Shown: one piece after another, positions 62,764 through 64,000 of the stretch
How positions within the stretch are numbered: the stretch's first letter is position 1
Layout of the letters: each line of letters begins with the position of its first letter
Assembly: GCA_900538475.1 (NCBI GenBank)
Contig: UPYT01000005.1
Span: 1-64,000, forward strand
Direction of reading: 5' to 3'
DNA from: an uncultured Clostridium sp.
GTDB taxonomy: Bacteria > Bacillota > Clostridia > Lachnospirales > Lachnospiraceae
Length of the DNA: 64,000 nt
Made by a program: the position numbers and the translations under genes
Notes under the pieces: generated by a model
Databases searched by the model: none
What the model was told of the DNA's origin: nothing
What the model saw: only the letters and a program-made list of their open reading frames with translations

Positions 62764-63281
62764 TAATTCTTCCCCTCTTTCTCTCTTATCAGATGCACAA
62801 TCTCTTCCACGGTTTTCCCGTCCACATCTACAATCTGATGAGCTGCCTGACGATAAATAGGATTCCGGTAGGCCAAAAGTTCTTCCGCCCGCTGCTTCAC
62901 ATCAGTTCCCTGAAGAAGAGGTCTGGTGGTGTCTCCCTTTAACCGTTCTATCACCGTTTCTGCTTTTACCTGAAGAAAAATCACCTGTCCCAGTTCCCTT
63001 AAAAGAGCTCTGTTTTCCTCCCTGAGAGGCAGTCCTCCTCCCACTGAAATTACCTTCGGCTCCGTTTCCTTCTGCAGCTTTTTTAATACAGCAGTCTCCG
63101 TTTCCCGGAAAAATTCCTCCCCCTTCAACCGGAAAATATCAGAGATGGTCATGCCCGCTTCCTCTTCTATCATCTGATCCGTATCCACTAACGGAATTCC
63201 TGCTGTCTGGGCATAGGCCCGTCCCACACTGGTCTTGCCTGCTCCCATAAATCCAATAAAAATCACATTTTCTCTGCTCAT
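62763..63281 (-). CDS. aroK: Shikimate kinase
   Basis: 172 residues from ATG 63281 (GGAG eight nt upstream); an ATG five codons earlier is possible. Walker A GFMGAGKTS, then DTDQMIEEEAG (substrate Asp), FRETETAVL, VISVGGGLP and RPLLQG (lid). It phosphorylates shikimate with ATP. Forms a two-gene unit with aroQ. Confidence 0.95.
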   Translation of the reverse strand: MSRENVIFIGFMGAGKTSVGRAYAQTAGIPLVDTDQMIEEEAGMTISDIFRLKGEEFFRETETAVLKKLQKETEPKVISVGGGLPLREENRALLRELGQVIFLQVKAETVIERLKGDTTRPLLQGTDVKQRAEELLAYRNPIYRQAAHQIVDVDGKTVEEIVHLIREKEGKN

Positions 63282-63360
63282 ACTCCCATCTCCCATGTAA
63301 ATATTTTTCTCTCTTCCCAGTCCATGCGTGCCTTCCGGCGCCTACTTTTGACAGCATATT

Positions 63361-63480
63361 CCCCTGGCTCAAAACTTCCGGCAAAAACGCTCCCCTGGCT
63401 CAAATCTCCCAGCAAAACGCCCCCAAACTCAAACCTTTTCACAAAACGTTTCCAGGCCCAAACCTCGCGCCCAAACAGCT
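63361..63480. repeat. Degenerate ~30-bp tandem repeats
   Basis: Four imperfect units of about 30 bp; the first two begin CCCCTGGCTCAAA. Later ones are diverged (CCCAAACTCAAAC, CCAGGCCCAAACC), each keeping CAAAACG-like ends. In the 188-bp gap between the YqeG-type gene and aroK. No terminator hairpin was seen there. Confidence 0.65.
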
Positions 63481-63484
63481 CCCG

Positions 63485-63997
63485 TCATTTTTTCTGGCTG
63501 GAATGAGATTTTTTATAGCAATGTAAAATAGGAGCCTCCAAATATCGTTTCAATACAATCTGGATCTCCTCTCTGGGGTTAATGGGCTTCACTAAAATCC
63601 CGTAAATCCCACAGCGATTGGCCCCGTAAACATCTGTAAACAGCTGATCTCCCACAAACAGGGTTGTCTTTCTGTCTGTTCCCATCAGCTCCATCGCCCG
63701 GAGATAATTTTTTCTTCCCGGCTTTCCTGCCTTATAAATATAAGGAGAATGTACGGCAGCTGCAAAGGACGCCACCCGAGGTTCCTTATTGTTGGACAAA
63801 AGGCAGGTTTTTATGCCCAGTCCCCGAAGCCGTTCAAACAGCTCCACCGCCCTTTTATCTGCCGGAGCACCATGCTCCACCAGAGTATTGTCAATGTCAA
63901 AAATCACGCCCCGAATACCCTTTTTTTGCCACTGCTCCCATGGAATCTCATAGGTGCTGTTGAGCCATTCACGGGGATAAAACTGTTCCAGTATCAA
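63485..63997 (-). CDS. YqeG-family HAD-IIIA phosphatase (5' end at window edge)
   Basis: 170 residues visible from TTG 63997. The real start may be one to a few codons beyond the window. HAD motif I is FDIDNTLVEHG (DxD), motif II LLSNNKE, then KAGKPGRK with the conserved Lys, and VGDQLFTDVYGANRCG (motif IV). The length and start resemble Bacillus YqeG, a phosphatase of unknown physiological substrate, often next to aro genes or yqeH. Whether it belongs to the aro transcript is unclear because of the repeat-filled gap. Confidence 0.88.
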   Translation of the reverse strand: MILEQFYPREWLNSTYEIPWEQWQKKGIRGVIFDIDNTLVEHGAPADKRAVELFERLRGLGIKTCLLSNNKEPRVASFAAAVHSPYIYKAGKPGRKNYLRAMELMGTDRKTTLFVGDQLFTDVYGANRCGIYGILVKPINPREEIQIVLKRYLEAPILHCYKKSHSSQKK

Positions 63998-64000
63998 TGC

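Overview
The window looks like a chromosomal segment of an endospore-forming, anaerobic Clostridia member, most likely Lachnospiraceae. The evidence is the sporulation genes (spoIIP, sigE, spoIIGA, a Spo0E-type phosphatase, a SpoVD-position penicillin-binding protein), the fused 2-hydroxyacyl-CoA dehydratase/activase, the DUF6273-type and SpaA-repeat surface protein, and frequent TTG/GTG starts behind strong AGGAGG sites. Family placement is inference.

1-20 kb is one long minus-strand block. Reading in the direction of transcription it runs lgt and a small spo0E-like gene, mraZ-rsmH, ftsL-two class B PBPs-mraY-murD-ftsW-murA-divIB, ftsZ, spoIIGA-sigE, spoIIP-lepA-hemW. This merges the division/cell-wall cluster with the sigma-E sporulation locus. 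mraZ has a six-box MraZ operator. A structured region with an intrinsic terminator separates rsmH from ftsL.

21-32 kb is a minus-strand surface-fibre locus: a SipW-type signal peptidase, a TasA/camelysin-like protein, an LPXTG protein, a second SipW-type secreted protein and a 2,335-residue SpaA/InlB-repeat adhesin. Its consensus promoter is followed within about 30 nt by a hairpin and U-tract that looks like an attenuator. 32.1-34.9 kb is an inserted plus-strand island (IS30 stub, beheaded TetR regulator, RsgA-like GTPase, GNAT acetyltransferase). It is flanked by a 51-bp direct repeat that includes the -35 half of the fibre-locus promoter.

35-46 kb holds housekeeping genes: ychF, lysA, pyk, a rhomboid-like membrane protein, corA with a long leader, and the giant dehydratase/activase. 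46.5-53 kb is a MarR plus heterodimeric ABC exporter operon, split from its apparent promoter by an IS607-type element (serine recombinase and TnpB). 53-59 kb is a probable operon of a SWIM/SNF2 helicase, a cytosolic BMP-like protein with a ParB-like segment, and a metallophosphoesterase, preceded by four 123-bp tandem repeats. 59-64 kb holds argS, efp, aroQ, aroK and a YqeG-type phosphatase.

Several undescribed-looking repeat families recur. First, about 125-152-bp MITE-like elements with GTAAC termini; two have perfect 8-bp target duplications, a third has a 7/8 one and the fourth is decayed. Second, a covarying hairpin repeat sits beside terminators or in structured intergenic DNA. Third, a 51-bp tandem repeat, encoding a 17-residue motif in the same frame at two distant loci, lies just downstream of terminators.
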